DNA of 23,344 nucleotides from Candidatus Thioglobus plumae (lineage in GTDB: Bacteria > Pseudomonadota > Gammaproteobacteria > PS1 > Pseudothioglobaceae), in NCBI GenBank assembly GCA_910595815.1, contig CAJVCM010000001.1, positions 1-23,344 of the forward strand. Direction: 5' to 3'. A program made the position numbers and the translations under genes. Positions 23,119 through 23,344 of the stretch are shown piece by piece (positions within the stretch are counted from its first letter, which is position 1; each line of letters opens with the position of its first letter). The notes under the pieces are model-generated. The model was not told the DNA's origin and searched no databases. It worked only from the letters and a program-made list of their open reading frames with translations.

Positions 23119-23344
23119 GGAGTGGCGTCTAAAGTGGTTCTTTTCGCTATTCTCAATATGGCACTTCTAGAGCGTTTGTTATTTTGCACTTCTACTTTAC
23201 TGGCAAATTGCTTGCCCAAATCTTTAAATAAGGTTTGCTGAATGTCACTATTCATCACCGGCAACCCTTTAGGTAATTGCTTTTGTTTAGAGTGTTTTTG
23301 AATGAATTGTTTAACAATTCGATCCTCAATAGAGTGAAAGCTAA
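23112..23344 (-). CDS. rsmH: 16S rRNA (cytosine(1402)-N(4))-methyltransferase RsmH, C-terminal part only
   Basis: The right edge cuts this gene; about the last 77 codons are present, ending at TAG (23114-23112). The readable protein contains SFHSIEDRIVKQFIQKHS, the strongly conserved RsmH segment, then KGLPV and the C-terminal KRSRSAILRIAKR, also typical. RsmH methylates N4 of C1402 in the decoding centre. It is the second gene of the classical mraZ-rsmH-ftsL-ftsI cluster, which fits its neighbours. The N-terminal SAM-binding part and the start lie outside the window. Confidence 0.93.
   Translation of the reverse strand, partial: SFHSIEDRIVKQFIQKHSKQKQLPKGLPVMNSDIQQTLFKDLGKQFASKVEVQNNKRSRSAILRIAKRTTLDATPC

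Noticed and set aside
1..23344. tRNA, rRNA, CRISPR, insertion sequence, prophage or toxin-antitoxin genes
   Set aside because: All gaps are under 150 bp, none contains a tRNA-like cloverleaf or spaced repeats that I can see, and every long frame is a recognised housekeeping gene.

Overview
The window is a stretch of ordinary bacterial chromosome, AT-rich by eye, almost entirely coding, with 25 protein genes (one cut by the right edge), no RNA gene and no mobile element that I can see. The gene set (System I cytochrome c maturation, dapA-bamC, LpxL, TatABC, FtsL/FtsI, RF2, glutathione reductase) points to a gammaproteobacterium. The compact layout, low GC and reshuffled operons are reminiscent of the SUP05/Thioglobus and thiotrophic-symbiont group, but that placement is an inference and no marker here proves it.

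Layout. 49-5759 (+): ccmF, a double-length ccmI, dapE and trmD, nearly touching, probably one transcript. 5909-6247 (+): a stand-alone P-II gene. 6384-10337 (+): dapA-bamC followed by a divergent NAD+-dependent DNA ligase. 10455-12030 (+): glnK-amtB, closed by a clear terminator, then a NasT-like ANTAR regulator at 12115-12699 (+). 12701-14805 (-): hisI-hisE-tatA-tatB-tatC. 14861-15337 (+): a small exported nuclease. 15338-18141 (-): rpsO, prfB and gor. 18230-19126 (-) lpxL and 19140-20948 (+) dnaG diverge from a 13-bp gap. 20927-23344 (-): rsmH-ftsL-ftsI, the 5' end of the division/cell-wall cluster, converging on dnaG with overlapping coding ends.

How the genes work together. DapE and DapA supply diaminopimelate for lysine and peptidoglycan, which FtsI crosslinks at the septum with FtsL. 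BamC and LpxL belong to outer-membrane assembly. TatABC exports folded proteins. The two P-II proteins, AmtB and the NasT-like protein form a nitrogen-sensing and ammonium-uptake block. CcmF and CcmI serve cytochrome c maturation.

The most unusual points are: an internally duplicated CcmI directly after ccmF, with ccmG and ccmH absent from their usual place; a ligase with altered motif I and NMN-binding domain; an LpxL-like acyltransferase whose HX4(D/E) acid is methionine; a NasT-like receiver without its phosphoacceptor aspartate; RF2 without the programmed frameshift; convergent gene pairs with no room for terminators; and -10-like hexamers lying 7-8 nt before start codons that lack Shine-Dalgarno sequences. 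No intergenic stretch exceeds 150 bp. I found no defence system, CRISPR array, prophage or insertion sequence, and nothing here amounts to a clearly new multi-gene system.
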